A program made the position numbers and the translations under genes. Positions 10,210 through 20,454 of a stretch of 64,000 bases of DNA are shown here, piece after piece (within the stretch, counting starts at the first letter, position 1; each line of letters opens with the position of its first letter). The stretch is from Yponomeuta sedellus (taxonomy: Eukaryota > Arthropoda > Insecta > Lepidoptera > Yponomeutidae): contig OW203726.1 in the NCBI GenBank assembly GCA_934045075.1, forward strand, positions 1,411,535 through 1,475,534, written 5' to 3'. A model generated the notes under the pieces. It was not told the DNA's origin. It saw nothing but the letters and a program-made list of their open reading frames with translations, and made no database searches.

Positions 10210-11175
10210 AAGCCGGGCTTTTTTACCCATCACATCGGTACCTTCACTTTTCATTGTTTTTCCAAAATCGAGGTCCAACGTTTCGGCATTTTTATTCACT
10301 AAAAGTACGAAACAAAACCGAGGTCCAATTTATTGCCGAGGTCACCATAAGTAGCATAAACAATCATATAAACGACAACCGGATCGCAAAACAAACAAAT
10401 CGAGGAGTATTGGAGAACGTAGACTATGCGCACGAAACGACAATAGACGATTGACATGACATGACAACTAGTTTGACGTGACCACATGAATATTTTTTTA
10501 ATTTACGCCAATTTTGCAATGCGCTTTCGTTTACCAGACTGCAACAAATTATTAGAAATAAAAACAAATTAATGTAAAATATAACGACAGGCACGTTATT
10601 ATTTTCGTTATTTTTAGTAGGTACATCACTACAAAAAAATACGGTTGACATAACCTTGTAACAGCGTAGTACGTATTTTAGGCATGAACATTAAATATTG
10701 ATGTCTTCTTTATTTAACATTTAAGTTACTACTCAAAATAATACATTGTTTGTAAGTATACATAATAGTATAATTTCAATGATAATTATTTGAACAAATA
10801 GAAGTTAAAAATATTTTTATCGAAAATTCAACGCCACTTCAAAGTTACGTCGTCCGTTCCATCGTGACCTATCAGGATCGTATTCTCCCAGCGGCCGGAC
10901 AATAAGTTGAAATTGTAAAAACGAAATGGTGGCAATAATAGGAACAGTTTACCCTATTTGTAATAAAGTGTCTTTATTTAAAAATAAATCGGCTTACGCT
11001 TACCCTGCTGATCGGGCGTGATAAAGCTATAAAGAGTCGCGGAATCACGCTCACACACATCTCGCTACGTAGAGCAAGATGGCACTCTTATACCGCTCTT
11101 TATCGTGTTTTGTACAGCGGGATGCAATTGTAGCTTGTTTAGCCTCCTCAGTCCTGACCGTGGAACTAAGAATGG
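10210..11175. other. No gene seen
   Basis: A short P1-type block (AACGTTTCGGCATTT) occurs at about 10272-10300. The rest is AT-rich, with small reading frames that show no family features. Confidence 0.35.
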
Positions 11176-11182
11176 TTTAATC

Positions 11183-11262
11183 GTGAATATTTATTAGGTA
11201 AAACGTAATTGTTGTTTCGGCAGCTTACGACATTACGTTTTACCTAATAAATAATCGCGATT
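11183..11262. repeat. Inverted repeat of Penelope-like family 2
   Basis: Arms TTATTAGGTAAAACGTAAT (about 11191-11210) and ATTACGTTTTACCTAATAAA (about 11233-11252) face each other across a 22-base spacer. The right arm continues AATCGCGATTA as in other family 2 copies (12445, 15965, 20327). Confidence 0.6.
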
Positions 11263-11387
11263 ACACCCTCCCAACATATAGCTACGAGTATGTGTGACCA
11301 TTGCGAATCATTAAGAAATACTAAGAATGGTTTTCTACTGTCATTTTCAAGGTCCTGACCTTGAAAAAGGAGGAAAGAAACCTTTAA

Positions 11388-11925
11388 ATAAAACTGTTTT
11401 TATACGGATTTATGCTTGTTTATTACATTTTTACAATTTTCCAACGTTTCGGCACTTTTTCAGGTGCCGAAACTTTTCCCGCCGGCATCCAAATTTTAAT
11501 AGAGATCTTGGTTGGAACATACCGGTATCATGGGAACCAGTGCTTAAGTGAATGAGACCCCTTGTTAGAAGTATGACTGTAGAGTTAAAAATTTTTATTT
11601 CTATTAATAATCAGTATTTTTAAGTTCATGTAAAGTAATTAGTTTATAAATTTAATAATAACTTCAATAAAAAATCAATATTGTTGACTTTATATAAAAA
11701 TAATTTTGGAACGTAACTTTATAATTAACTTTTGTGATTTTTGCCGAGGTTAGTAAACTAACCGTTAATGCTTTCTAAAAGACGCCTGTCGCTTCAGTCA
11801 TCCGGGACCACGGCACCTGAAAAAGTGCCGAAACGTTGGAAAATTGTAAAAATGTAATAAACGAGCATAAATCCGTGTAAAAACAGTTTTAATTATGTCT
11901 ACTGCTCGTGTTAACCTTAGAATAT
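11388..11925. mobile_element. Penelope-like P1 element with inverted ends
   Basis: An 80-base left arm (11386-11465: AAACTGTTTTTATACGG...CCAACGTTTCGGCAC) is almost the exact complement of the right end (11808-11895: GTGCCGAAACGTTGG...AAACAGTTTT). Both arms carry the GAAACG hairpin. The 340 bases between have no reading frame. Penelope-like elements are known to occur with terminal repeats in inverted orientation, which fits. A simple fold-back transposon is the alternative. Confidence 0.6.
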
Positions 11926-11994
11926 AAGAAACCTTTGTTAGGACTTCCTATTAGATATATGTTAAGCAGTTTTAATCCCGATTACACTTACTAG

Positions 11995-12490
11995 CCACTT
12001 CAGTCTACCCGAGACCACGGCTGCTGCAAGACTGCCGAAACGTCGGGAATTACGGTTTTACACTATTTTTATTTTTAATGCACTAACCCGTGCTAAGGAC
12101 AAATTTAAAAAACCTATTTAGAGGCTAAAAATTTCACCCATGCCGGGATTCGAACCCGCAACCTCTGGCTATCCGTGCCAGCGCTCTACCAATGGAGCCA
12201 ATGGGCGACTCACCGGCATCAGTGAAATTTCGAACCTCTTTACACTATTCTCTGTATTACGTACAGGCAGCGACATCTGGCTTAAGCAAATTGCATCACT
12301 TACAGCCCCGACTACCTACTTTGCAGTTAGGTTTTACATCCGAACGATATCACTGTACCCACATGATTATACTATTATAATTTTATAATTATAATAGTAT
12401 AACTTATTATAATTTTTAACCTCTAAATAGGTTTTTAAATTACGGTTTTACGTTTTACCTAATAAATAATCGTGATTAGACCCGTTTACA
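11995..12490 (+). mobile_element. Penelope-like family 2 copy split by SINE A
   Basis: Left part CCCGAGACCACGGC...GCCGAAACGTCGGG (12007-12047). Right part ACGTTTTACCTAATAAATAA (12451-12470), then AGACCCGTTT. The family A SINE at 12062-12437 sits between them with its own target duplication. The family 2 copy is therefore older than the SINE. Confidence 0.6.
12062..12437 (-). mobile_element. Longest family A SINE in the window
   Basis: Flanked by the 14-bp duplication AATTACGGTTTTAC (12048-12061, 12438-12451). On the minus strand it begins AAAACCTATTTAGAGGTT, then about 150 bases of unique 5' region (containing CAGATGTCGCTGCCTG), a tRNA-like body, TTTTTAGCCTCTAAATAGG, and the tail CACGGGTTAGTGCATTAAAA. 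It shows that the family start is the reverse complement of a segment just before its own tail. Confidence 0.8.
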
Positions 12491-12494
12491 ACGA

Positions 12495-12960
12495 ATCAAG
12501 AAGAAATACTATTATTAGTTAGTTTTATTTTATTACAGAGATTTAAATTAGTGTCATAGAAAATACTTTCTAAATTGCTAATATAAATTAACTTTATGAT
12601 AGCTTATTCATAATTAATCAATCTGTGAAATTTTACGTTTAACTCGAATGCGAAAGTTCTTATTAATAACTAAGTTGTTTTCAATTAGCTAATATAACTT
12701 TGCTGTTAAAGTTGTATTGAAATTGATTGGCAATTAAGAATTAATTATTAAAGAGGTGTTAGTGTTTGCTGGAAACTATAAGGGCGGTTCCACACTCTTC
12801 TCGTTACACTCGGTGTCCTATACAACTCAATGTAATTAAACTTAACATGAATTTAATTTTAACATGAACTTAGCTGTATTACGGCCTTCGTTGTAAGATG
12901 ATAATAATAAACTTCGATACAACACAATCACTTGACTTGGTCTCAAACAAGAATATCCTG
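12495..12960. other. No gene seen
   Basis: AT-rich, without reading frames or repeats that I can place. Confidence 0.35.
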
Positions 12961-12977
12961 TACAATATTCTTTTTAA

Positions 12978-13130
12978 TGCACTAACCCGTGCTAAGGACA
13001 ATTTTAAAAACCTATTTAGAGGCTGAAAATTCCACCCATACCGGGATTCGAACCCGTGACCTCTATCTATCCGTGCCAGCGCTCTTCCAACTGAGCTAAT
13101 GGGTGACTCACCGGCATCAGTGAAATTTCC
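12978..13130 (-). mobile_element. Family A SINE, 5'-truncated
   Basis: Complement of tail, IR segment, tRNA-like body and the TTTCACTGATGCCGGTGAGT block, all in one orientation. Stops at about 13130 without the family's usual 5' end. Confidence 0.6.
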
Positions 13131-13202
13131 TAACTAACCTAACCAAGCAAGGACGACACAAACGTGAAAATACATCCAGACTGAGGCCTCTTGTACAATA
13201 AA

Positions 13203-13270
13203 TGTACGGCGGTATCCAGTGGGAATCGAACCCACGACCTCTGTTTTGGTACCCAGGCGCCTTGACGGCT
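13203..13270 (-). repeat. tRNA-like sequence
   Basis: The complement has a B-box (GGGTTCGATTCCCACTGG) and an A-box-like TAGCCGTCAAGGCGCC. The arms pair only partly and no partner body is clear. Probably a SINE head; a decayed tRNA gene is possible. Confidence 0.35.
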
Positions 13271-13519
13271 AGATGAACAAGGTAGGTAGATAATTTCTTA
13301 AAACACTCCAAAAACGCTGATTAAAAAAATAGGCTGTGGAGGAGATTTTACACATAAAATAAGTAACGACAGATTAAATCAAACGATAACTTAATTTTCT
13401 TTTCACTGCACTTTCACTTTACTTTGCACTTTTCTGAGTATCAAACCTAACTTTTTTTTAATGTACTTGAAAGGTATGTATTACCATTACGACCAAACTG
13501 TTAAAAAAATAACATAACA

Positions 13520-13690
13520 TAACCACGCCCCAGAGGGGTAAGCAGAGACTGGTCTAATAGCAGCAAGTTCCTGGGAACTTGCTACGATTCTGACAGATCA
13601 CCATCGCTTCATTAACTTCGTTGCATGCACGCACGCCCGTTCCGGGTACTTTTTATCTTCCTCTTCGCTAATACTCCCCTTATGACAAAA
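13520..13690 (-). repeat. Family J LINE end
   Basis: Shares CAGAGGGGTAAGCAGAGAC, CTGACAGATCACC, TTGCATGCACGCACG and GTTCCGGGTA with 37310-37530 and with the elements that carry the (TATG)n tails at 19380 and 61470. It contains a small perfect palindrome GCAAGTTCCTGGGAACTTGC. Confidence 0.55.
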
Positions 13691-13812
13691 GTGTAGATAA
13701 TAAGTTTGCTATCGTTTTCACGTGAAATAACTACAAATTAATATTTTTCTTCGCGTTTTCTCAAGATTGTTATTATTATATAGGTAATATTAAGCTAAAT
13801 AAAAATAAATTA

Positions 13813-13947
13813 TACCTATTTTTATTTTTAATGCACTAACCCATGCTAAGGACAATTTTAAAAACCTATTTAGAGGCTAAAAATTCCACCCATGCCAAGA
13901 TTAATATAGAGAATTGTGTAAAAGAAGTTCGAAATTTCACTGATGCT
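13813..13947 (-). mobile_element. Short family A SINE with internal inversion
   Basis: Flanked by AAAAATAAATTA (13801-13812, 13948-13959). Tail and IR segment read on the minus strand, while the GTTCGAAATTTCACTGATGC block reads on the plus strand. This copy does not start at the usual fixed site and is the exception in the family. Confidence 0.6.
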
Positions 13948-14204
13948 AAAAATAAATTAACCAAAACGTTTAGATACTCTCCTTCACCTGTGCTGTAAGG
14001 CCTTGCTTTTCCCCGAATTTTATCATTCTTGATCAACACCAAGTAAATAGATCTGCAGTATCTGCTGCGTTGCACGTTAGAACTCACGTCGTATTATCAT
14101 CTATGCTGCAGATCCTGGACGTTGAGAGGATCTACGCAGTAACACTAACGTCATCGATGGAATAGACGTGACGACAGTACCAAATACGATAGTACGGCTG
14201 GAAA

Positions 14205-14330
14205 CAAAAAAAAAAGTCCAGGTCTTGGATGTTTACATGTTTGTGATGTCGTTGTTTCTGGTTCCCACGACACAGGTTATCCTAGTGTGGGGCCAGAAGC
14301 AATGTATGTGCCAGTATGTAAAATGTTAAT
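14205..14330 (+). repeat. Family B SINE body without head
   Basis: CAGGTCTTGGATGTTTACATG, TGATGTCGTTGTTTCTGG and TATCCTAGTGTGGGGCCAGA as in the complete copies. The tRNA-like head is lost. Confidence 0.6.
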
Positions 14331-14438
14331 TTTAATGTTAAATAATCAAAGATGGAACGATATTAGGAGAAAGTGCATCTTAAAAGATTTTAAAACACTT
14401 TTACTTACATTTAGTTTTATTCAAAAAAGAGATTACCA

Positions 14439-14744
14439 ATTTTGAAAACCTACTTAGAGGCTAAATATTCCACCCATGTCGGGATTCGAACCCGCGACCT
14501 CTGGCTATCCGTGCCAGCGCTCTTTCCAACTGAGCTAATGGGCGACTCACCGGCATCAGTGAAATTCAAACCTCTTTACAATATTCTCTGTTTACGTACA
14601 GGCACCGACATCTGGCTGAAATAATTTGCATCACTTGCAGCCCCGAGTACCTACTTTCAGTTAGGTTTTACATCAGAATAATATCGCTGTACCCATATGA
14701 TTATATTCTAGTTAGTAGGGTTAGTGCATTAAAAAAAAAGAATT
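14439..14744 (+). mobile_element. Family A SINE with inverted body and direct tail
   Basis: Target duplication AAGAGATTACCA (14427-14438, 14745-14756). Starts at the fixed site (GAAAACCTACTTAGAGGC). The body and the long 5' region follow in reverse, then the sequence switches at about 14716 to the direct tail GGGTTAGTGCATTAAAAAAA. Confidence 0.75.
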
Positions 14745-14759
14745 AAGAGATTACCATTT

Positions 14760-15300
14760 TTTCAATAAAACAAAAGATTATAGTACAGTTTTGAGTTCCT
14801 CGTGATTTATTTATTTATTTACTTAGGAAATCCGTAGCTAGTAAACTAAACATCGAAATTATAAAACGTATTGTGTTTAAAGGTAAGTAAGTGCCTAGAA
14901 TATTAAGGTTGCCACAGTATGCACCTTTGCTATTCAATAAGTTAATAATTATTTTTGTAAAATTTTATAAATCTACAATTAATTAATCCGCAAATAAAAT
15001 TAAAGCTAAAATTAAAAATAAGCGTACTTACATTATATGGGCACTCCTGATCAGAAAACCTGTTTGATTTTTACCTTAAATATAAGAACATTATCAGAGA
15101 AAATGTCGACGTAGCAAGATGACCAAAATTTGTCATTGCGATTGTCAATATATGCGGCTTAAGAATATATACAACATTTATTTCAGATTTTAAAAATAAA
15201 TCCATATACAAACGAAAATATGCAAGTAAACATATTATTTTAATATACTACGTCACCTTTCGATTGCTTGGAAGGGTCTGAGATATTTCGGCCACTGTAA
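14760..15300. other. No gene seen
   Basis: AT-rich, without supportable features. Confidence 0.35.
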
Positions 15301-15337
15301 ATTGAGGTCAGTGGCCGCTATTGTTTTTACCCTTATT

Positions 15338-15545
15338 GTTAACCTCTGTGGCGTAGCGGTAGCGCGTCTGCCTACCATGCAAGAGGTTCCGGGCTTGAAT
15401 CCCGGCTGGGAACAAAAAAAAAGCCCAGGTCTTGGATGTTTACATGTTTATGCTGTCGTTGTTTCTGGTTCTCACGACACAGGGTATCCTAGTGTGGGGC
15501 CAGAAGTAATGTATGTGCTTGTACGTAATTGTTGTTATGTTTTTA
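15338..15545 (+). mobile_element. Family B SINE, full length
   Basis: tRNA-like head CTCTGTGGCGTAGCGGTAGC with B-box GGGCTTGAATCCCGG, then an A-rich break, CTTGGATGTTTACATG, GGTATCCTAGTGTGGGGC and the TGTATGTGCTTG end. The 207-residue reading frame 15302-15925 is this SINE plus the adjoining family D piece, not a gene. Confidence 0.7.
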
Positions 15546-15669
15546 CATGTTTTTCATGGGGACGTTTGCGATCATTGATATTACATAAAATTATATATGT
15601 CAAAGGACAGTCACTAAAGGGGAAAAGTCAAATTAAATCACAAAGTTATTCAGGCAGGCATCATACTCG

Positions 15670-15800
15670 ATATCAACTCTTGTGTGTCCCCACTGCTGGG
15701 GCACGGGTCGTTTCCTGCATCGCAGGAAAGTTAGGCCATACTCCTCTACGGGGGCCAAGTCCGGGTTGGTGGAGAATTGTAAGACAGTGTCAAGCCGACC
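15670..15800 (-). repeat. Family D fragment
   Basis: Complement of the 3' third of family D: CCCCACTGCTGGGGCACGGG, GGAAAGTTAGGCCATACTCC, GTCCGGGTTGGTGGAG. Ends within the AGACAGTG block. Confidence 0.6.
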
Positions 15801-15824
15801 ACAAGGCCTTTGACGTGGATTATA

Positions 15825-15990
15825 TATTAGGTAAAACCGAGTGTTGTATGTCGTCTAGCTGCGAAAAACTAAAACCTACCATAACGATTGTACTCGCCAC
15901 TTTAGTCTACCCGAGACCACAGTAACTGTAACGCTGCCAAAACATTGGGAAATAAGGTAGTTACGTTTTACCTAATAGATGTTAACGCCT
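15825..15990 (+). mobile_element. Penelope-like family 2 copy
   Basis: Left arm ATTAGGTAAAACC near 15834 faces right arm ACGTTTTACCTAAT at 15964. Just inside the right arm is CCCGAGACCACAG...GCTGCCAAAACATTGGG, a decayed form of the GAAACGT hairpin. Confidence 0.5.
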
Positions 15991-16130
15991 GCATAAACGG
16001 GAACTACTTAGGTCGCTGGAAGTGCTAAATTAAAAATAAAGTGTCAACGAGACAGACTTTTGAGAAAATAACTGGTGCTTTGTAAAGATTCCCAACTAAA
16101 TTTTAAACTTTTGCGACTTGAACTCAAGTT

Positions 16131-16493
16131 AGAATATTTTCGGGGCTTAATCGCGTAGTATTTTTTGTGAGGCGGTTGAAATTAAGAAACACAAAAATTT
16201 TTATCGCGAATGTAGTTGCAAACTGCCGCAAACGTGGGATCCGGCCATCAAGAAGTGTTCGAGTGGAAAAAGTCGCATGGCTTATTGTCCGACATTGTCA
16301 GTATAGTGTATCGCAACCCTAATATTGCTTTGTGATGGGTGATTCTAGGGTAGTCTGAAACCTCATCAGCCGAAGATGCGAACGGGTGCCAGCCATCAGT
16401 CTTCTCGTGATCACGATGACTGTAACTTCGCCGAAACGTCGAGGTAAAATAGCAATAAATTACTACGCAATTAAGCCCCGAAAATATTCTAAC
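16131..16493. mobile_element. 363-bp element with about 35-bp inverted ends (family 3)
   Basis: The left end AGTTAGAATATTTTCGGGGC and the right end GCCCCGAAAATATTCTAACT are exact complements for 20 bases and nearly so for 15 more (TTAATCGCGTAGTA). The GCCGAAACGTCGAGG block lies just inside the right end, as in families 1 and 2. A partial copy in the opposite orientation is at 34685-34765. Confidence 0.65.
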
Positions 16494-16941
16494 TATGAAT
16501 TGAATTTATTATAATTCTTGCACTTTATTGTAATCAAAAAGACCTGCGGCTTTAACATATGGTGATTATCGCGATTAGATCCGTTTGAAAAAAAAACTAT
16601 TATACTTTTATTATTGCTATGATCGGACACGGCACAGTAAGGTAATGTGTGGATTCATGATTGTGGCTTCACCCTAACCACAGAATGTTTGCACTTGTTA
16701 ATAAAACGACCTTATTACAAGGTAGGGGCAGAATAAATAAGGGTAGGTGTGTAGGAATAATTAATTACCCGCCTATGACAGCATGGAGACTTTAAAATGC
16801 GCGCATGTCTAGCCGCTAGCGGTGTTACGTCGGATAACATGCCGAAGGTCATGTGTTCCACACCCACAAGGAGCCGCCGTACATTTGCACAAAAGGCCTC
16901 AGTTTGGGTGTATTCACTATGTTTAACACGAGCACTTGACA

Positions 16942-17250
16942 TAACTAAAACTGTTTTTATACGGGTTTATGCTCGTTTATTAAATTTTATGCTAACTTCA
17001 ATTACTTACTGATAAGCAATATTGTTGACTTAATATAAAATAATTGGTTTGCCTATTTTGAACCGTAACTTCATAATTAACTTTTGTAATTTTTGTCGAG
17101 GGTAGTAAACTAACCGTTAATGCTTTCTAAAAGACGCCTATCACCTCAGTCATCCGAGACCACGGCACCTGAAAAAGTGCCGAAACGTCGGAAAATTGTA
17201 AAAATGTAATAAACGAGCACAAATCCGTCTAAAAACAGTTTTAATTATTG
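16942..17250 (+). mobile_element. Penelope-like P1 copy
   Basis: Left arm truncated (AAACTGTTTTTATACGGGTT). The right end is complete: CCGAGACCACGGCACC, GTGCCGAAACGTCGG, AATAAACGAGC, AAACAGTTTTAATT. Same middle region as at 7200 and 11600. Confidence 0.55.
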
Positions 17251-17539
17251 GGTGTATTCAAATTATTGTCAAAATACATCATTGTCATCATCAACCCATT
17301 ATTTCCCCAGCAAGAGGCACGGGTCTCTTACCTGAGGAAGTTATGGTTGATACTCCACCACGGGGGCCTGATCCCAAAAAGTACGTAACTTGGATATTTT
17401 TAACGATACCTTACTAAAATTCAAAGGAAGCCTGTTTGAAAATCTTTCATTCAATTTTATTTAAATAGTTTTTTAGTTTATTTTGTCTTTATTCATCTAT
17501 ATATTTTATGTGTATCTTTCAATTAGATTTGTAATTACA

Positions 17540-17672
17540 GTTTTTCAACTGAGCTAATGGGCGACGCATCCGTGTAATTTCGAACCTCTTTACAATACTC
17601 TCTGTATTACGTACAGCCTCTAAATATTTTTTTAAACTGTCCAAAGCACGGGTTAGTGCATTAAAATGAATA
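17540..17672 (+). repeat. Family A SINE remnant, inverted body plus direct tail
   Basis: Reverse tRNA-like 5' half (CAACTGAGCTAATGGGCGAC) and the TTCGAACCTCTTTAC block, joined to the direct tail GCACGGGTTAGTGCATT. No target duplication seen. Confidence 0.5.
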
Positions 17673-17789
17673 TATTCATTCATTTTGTTCATTCACCCTG
17701 TATAATAATAATATGTATTACAACTTCCTTTAAAATTAATATAGCCGATGAAATAAATACACAAGGGAAAGATTACTAATAACGTTTTT

Positions 17790-17960
17790 ATGCATTGAGG
17801 AAACCCGCGGCTTGGTTGTCTCCGCACGTATTGTCTAGTCTTTCCTGTGGCCTAGGCCGACTAAGCTGTCAGGTATAGGTGCTGGTCAAACCTACACCAT
17901 CTCAAAATAACGTTCCAGGCACTGCAGCGTACGAGTGGTCGCTTCAGGTCTATTGTAAAT
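17790..17960 (+). repeat. Family G 3' region
   Basis: GAGGAAACCCGCGGCTTGG, TCTAGTCTTTCCTGTGGCC and AGGCACTGCAGCGT, collinear with the complement of 6190-6380. Confidence 0.5.
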
Positions 17961-18144
17961 GAAGATAACACTGGACACTGGAGACAATCATCTCATGACA
18001 TCACCACCTACTGTCTTCCGCCTTTTGCAGGCCTACTAACCATAAGTACAGGCTATTAGATAGCCTAGGTATGGTAGTAGTCACATAATATTACGTTTTT
18101 ATTATGTTTTCCTATTAAAGTAATAGCATTATCGTTATCGTTAT

Positions 18145-18225
18145 CAACCCTTGTATGTCCCCACTGCTGGGGCACGGGTCTCTTCCTACCCCGCAGGAAG
18201 GTTAGGCCATACTCCACCACGGTAA
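18145..18225 (-). repeat. Family D fragment
   Basis: Only the terminal block: CCCCACTGCTGGGGCACGGG to GGTTAGGCCATACTCC. Confidence 0.5.
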
Positions 18226-18244
18226 TAGCATTAACATGTGAAAA

Positions 18245-18440
18245 TTACTTTGCTAAATTCCGCCAAAAATCCCAGAAGGTGCGGTTAGTTAATGCACCGC
18301 CCTTCCTCCCAATTTTTCAAGCAGAAGCAAGACACGAACATACCACCACCGACACCAATGCTTGTGTGAGAAAATGCGCGACGCGTTTCGCCTCTAACAC
18401 GAGGCATCCTCACGCTCACAAGTGCAAGTCATAAAATAAT
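18245..18440. repeat. Repeat Q, copy 1
   Basis: About 195 bases that match 38705-38905: TTGCTAAATTCCGCCAAAAA, AATGCACCGCCC, GCGACGCGTTTCGCCTCTAA, GAGGCATCCTCA. The reverse strand has a hammerhead-like layout (see the rejected items). The element class is unknown. Confidence 0.6.
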
Positions 18441-19224
18441 ATAAGCGCAAGAATGTAAGTCTTTGTAACTATTCTTTTAAATAAATATTTTTCATTTCAT
18501 TTTCATTATGTAGATTCAATGGCCATATTTTCTAACGCATTTTTATGTTCTAAATATATGATTGATATTTGTTGGTTTTTAAAGTCGACATTATATAACA
18601 AATCATTGCCGTAAAGATATGCAAAGATACAATCTCATTTAAGAGTAATATCTGTTAAAATATGATAGTAAATAACGTATTACTTTTAGTAATTAGGCCG
18701 CCAATTGTACTGTACTCTGTTAGTGTTTAGTCTCTTATGTAATTTCTGGTGAATGAATATTCTGTTTATGTATCAGTCTATACTTTGTTAGTTGGTTGAA
18801 GTATGCATTTGTCCATCTTAGTCACATCTCATGTATTTGTGAACCTTAGAATATTCTTAAAACTTTTCACAGGCGTTTACTATACGCCTGTGCCACATCA
18901 CACTGGCTACAAAGCTTACAAAGCTATAAAACGCTTTGTAAGCTTGCGCTTACCCTTTGTAATAATAAAACTGGAACGACTCCAACTTTGTATTCAAAAT
19001 GTGTTTTATTTATAATATAAACAGAAAACTCGATAAAACGGAATAAGCAGGTAAAAATTGTTAGGTCTAGTCAAAATGTGAAGTAGTAATGCTAAAAATA
19101 AGGGAAATTTTAAAAATGCGTGACGTGATTTTAAATTTCGAGTAAGACAGAATTAAAGATATATAAAAAATTTTGTGGCTTCATTGTACTACATTGATAC
19201 TGTAACATCAATCGGCGCGGGCGC

Positions 19225-19378
19225 GCCGCGCGCTTGCCCGTAGTGTGAGACAAGCAACCGACGACGCGAGCTCCGTCTCTGCTCACCATGATTAAGCTCT
19301 GCGAATCGGAGCGAAACCTGGTCGGACTTTTCCAATATAACAACACCCGTAAGTAAATCCGGACTAAAAGTCTACGAA
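19225..19378. repeat. Half copy of the fold-back MITE at 522
   Basis: AGTGTGAGACAAGCAACCGA through CGGACTAAAAGTCTACGA, with the long TIR end reading ACACCCGTAAGTAAATCCGG. Only one arm is present; the left flank is an unrelated GC-rich palindromic patch (GGCGCGCC). Confidence 0.55.
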
Positions 19379-19379
19379 G

Positions 19380-19593
19380 GTGATCTGTCAGGATCGTGGC
19401 AAGTGACAGTCCCTGGTCTCTGCCTACCTCTCTGGGATACAGCCGTGAGGTTATGTATGTATGTATGTATGTATGTATGTATGTATGTATGTATGTATGT
19501 ATGTATGTATGTATGTATGTATGTATGTATGTATGTATGTATGTATGTATGTATGTATGTATGTATGTATGTATGTATGTATGTATGTATGTA

Positions 19594-19628
<35 letters not shown>

Positions 19629-19661
19629 ATGCATGCATGCATGTATGTATGTATGTATGTA
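19380..19661 (+). repeat. LINE J tail with (TATG)n and (GT)n microsatellite
   Basis: GTCAGGATCGTGGCAAGTGA, TCTCTGCCTACC and GCCGTGAGGTTATG lead into roughly 37 TATG units, a GT run (19600-19622) and ATGC/ATGT units to 19661. The same lead-in precedes the tract at 61543. All reading frames here (CMYV/HTYI repeats) are translated microsatellite. Confidence 0.8.
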
Positions 19662-19954
19662 ATAGTAAAGTTTTATTTTATTTTTAAATATGGTCTGGAC
19701 ATTACTCAAACTCACTCCTGTATCCTATTTAATATTGATTTATTTTTGATAGGTTTATTTCCAATTTTAAGCATGGTCAAACCTCGATTAGTGTCATCTA
19801 AACGTCGATATTACTCGTATTTATAAAAATACGATTTATTAAAACACTCCTCAGATGTAGTTTAAATCGTCTGTGGTAAAGAGGAACACTATTTAGAATA
19901 ATAGTGTTTCATAATGATTCGCGATACTCATACATACTTATATATTAAACCATC

Positions 19955-20375
19955 CTACCCGACGGTCTACCCGTAACCACGGCAAGTGTAACGCTACCGA
20001 AACGTCGGGAAATAAGGTAATTATGTTTTGGCCTTTTTGCATCTACTTAGTGAGATGATTTATACAGCGTCCAGTGGCATCTCACTCACACTAGATGGGT
20101 GAAGGGACCACTCCGACGCTGTAGTGCCTGGGACATGATTTTATAGATGGTGTAGGCTTGCCCAGCACCCACCATCCTGTCAGCTTAGTCGGCCTAGCCC
20201 ACAGGAAAGACTAGTCAATACGTGCGGAGCTTTGGAAAGAGACTTTGTTTAATATCAAAGTTGAATTATACGTGTGGTATTGCGACTATAGCGAATTTAT
20301 AGTCGCAATTCCACACGCTAACGGTGAATTACGTTTTACCTAGTAAATAATCGCGATTTGACCCGTTTATTATGT
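19955..20375 (+). mobile_element. Penelope-like family 2 copy split by a family G SINE
   Basis: Left part GACGGTCTACCCGTAACCAC through GAAACGTCGGGAAATAAGG. Right part ACGTTTTACCTAGTAAATAA and CGATTTGACCCG. The SINE at 20030-20326 lies between them. Confidence 0.6.
20030..20326 (-). mobile_element. Family G SINE with a short 5' inversion
   Basis: Flanked by AATTATGTTTT (20019-20029) and AATTACGTTTT (20327-20337), an 11-bp duplication with one change. Minus-strand reading gives a short inverted block and then the same block direct. Together they form a 20-base-arm palindrome CGTGTGG...CCACACG at 20271-20317, followed by the usual G 3' region. Confidence 0.6.
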
Positions 20376-20454
20376 AACTATTTAGTGAAGTGTTTTATAG
20401 AGGAATCGGGTTTTTATAAACATGACCGTAACGAGAAATAATTAAGTATAATCA

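Noticed and set aside
11808..11850. Active hammerhead in the P1 end
   Set aside because: GTGCCGAAACG has the right 3' half, but the 5' half reads CCGGGAC instead of CUGANGA, in every copy seen.
15302..15925. 207-codon plus-strand frame
   Set aside because: It runs through a family B SINE and a family D fragment, and its peptide pieces recur wherever these repeats occur.
19131..19826. Several frames of YVCM, HTYI or VCVC repeats (also 61476-61767)
   Set aside because: Translated (TATG)n and (GT)n microsatellite on both strands.
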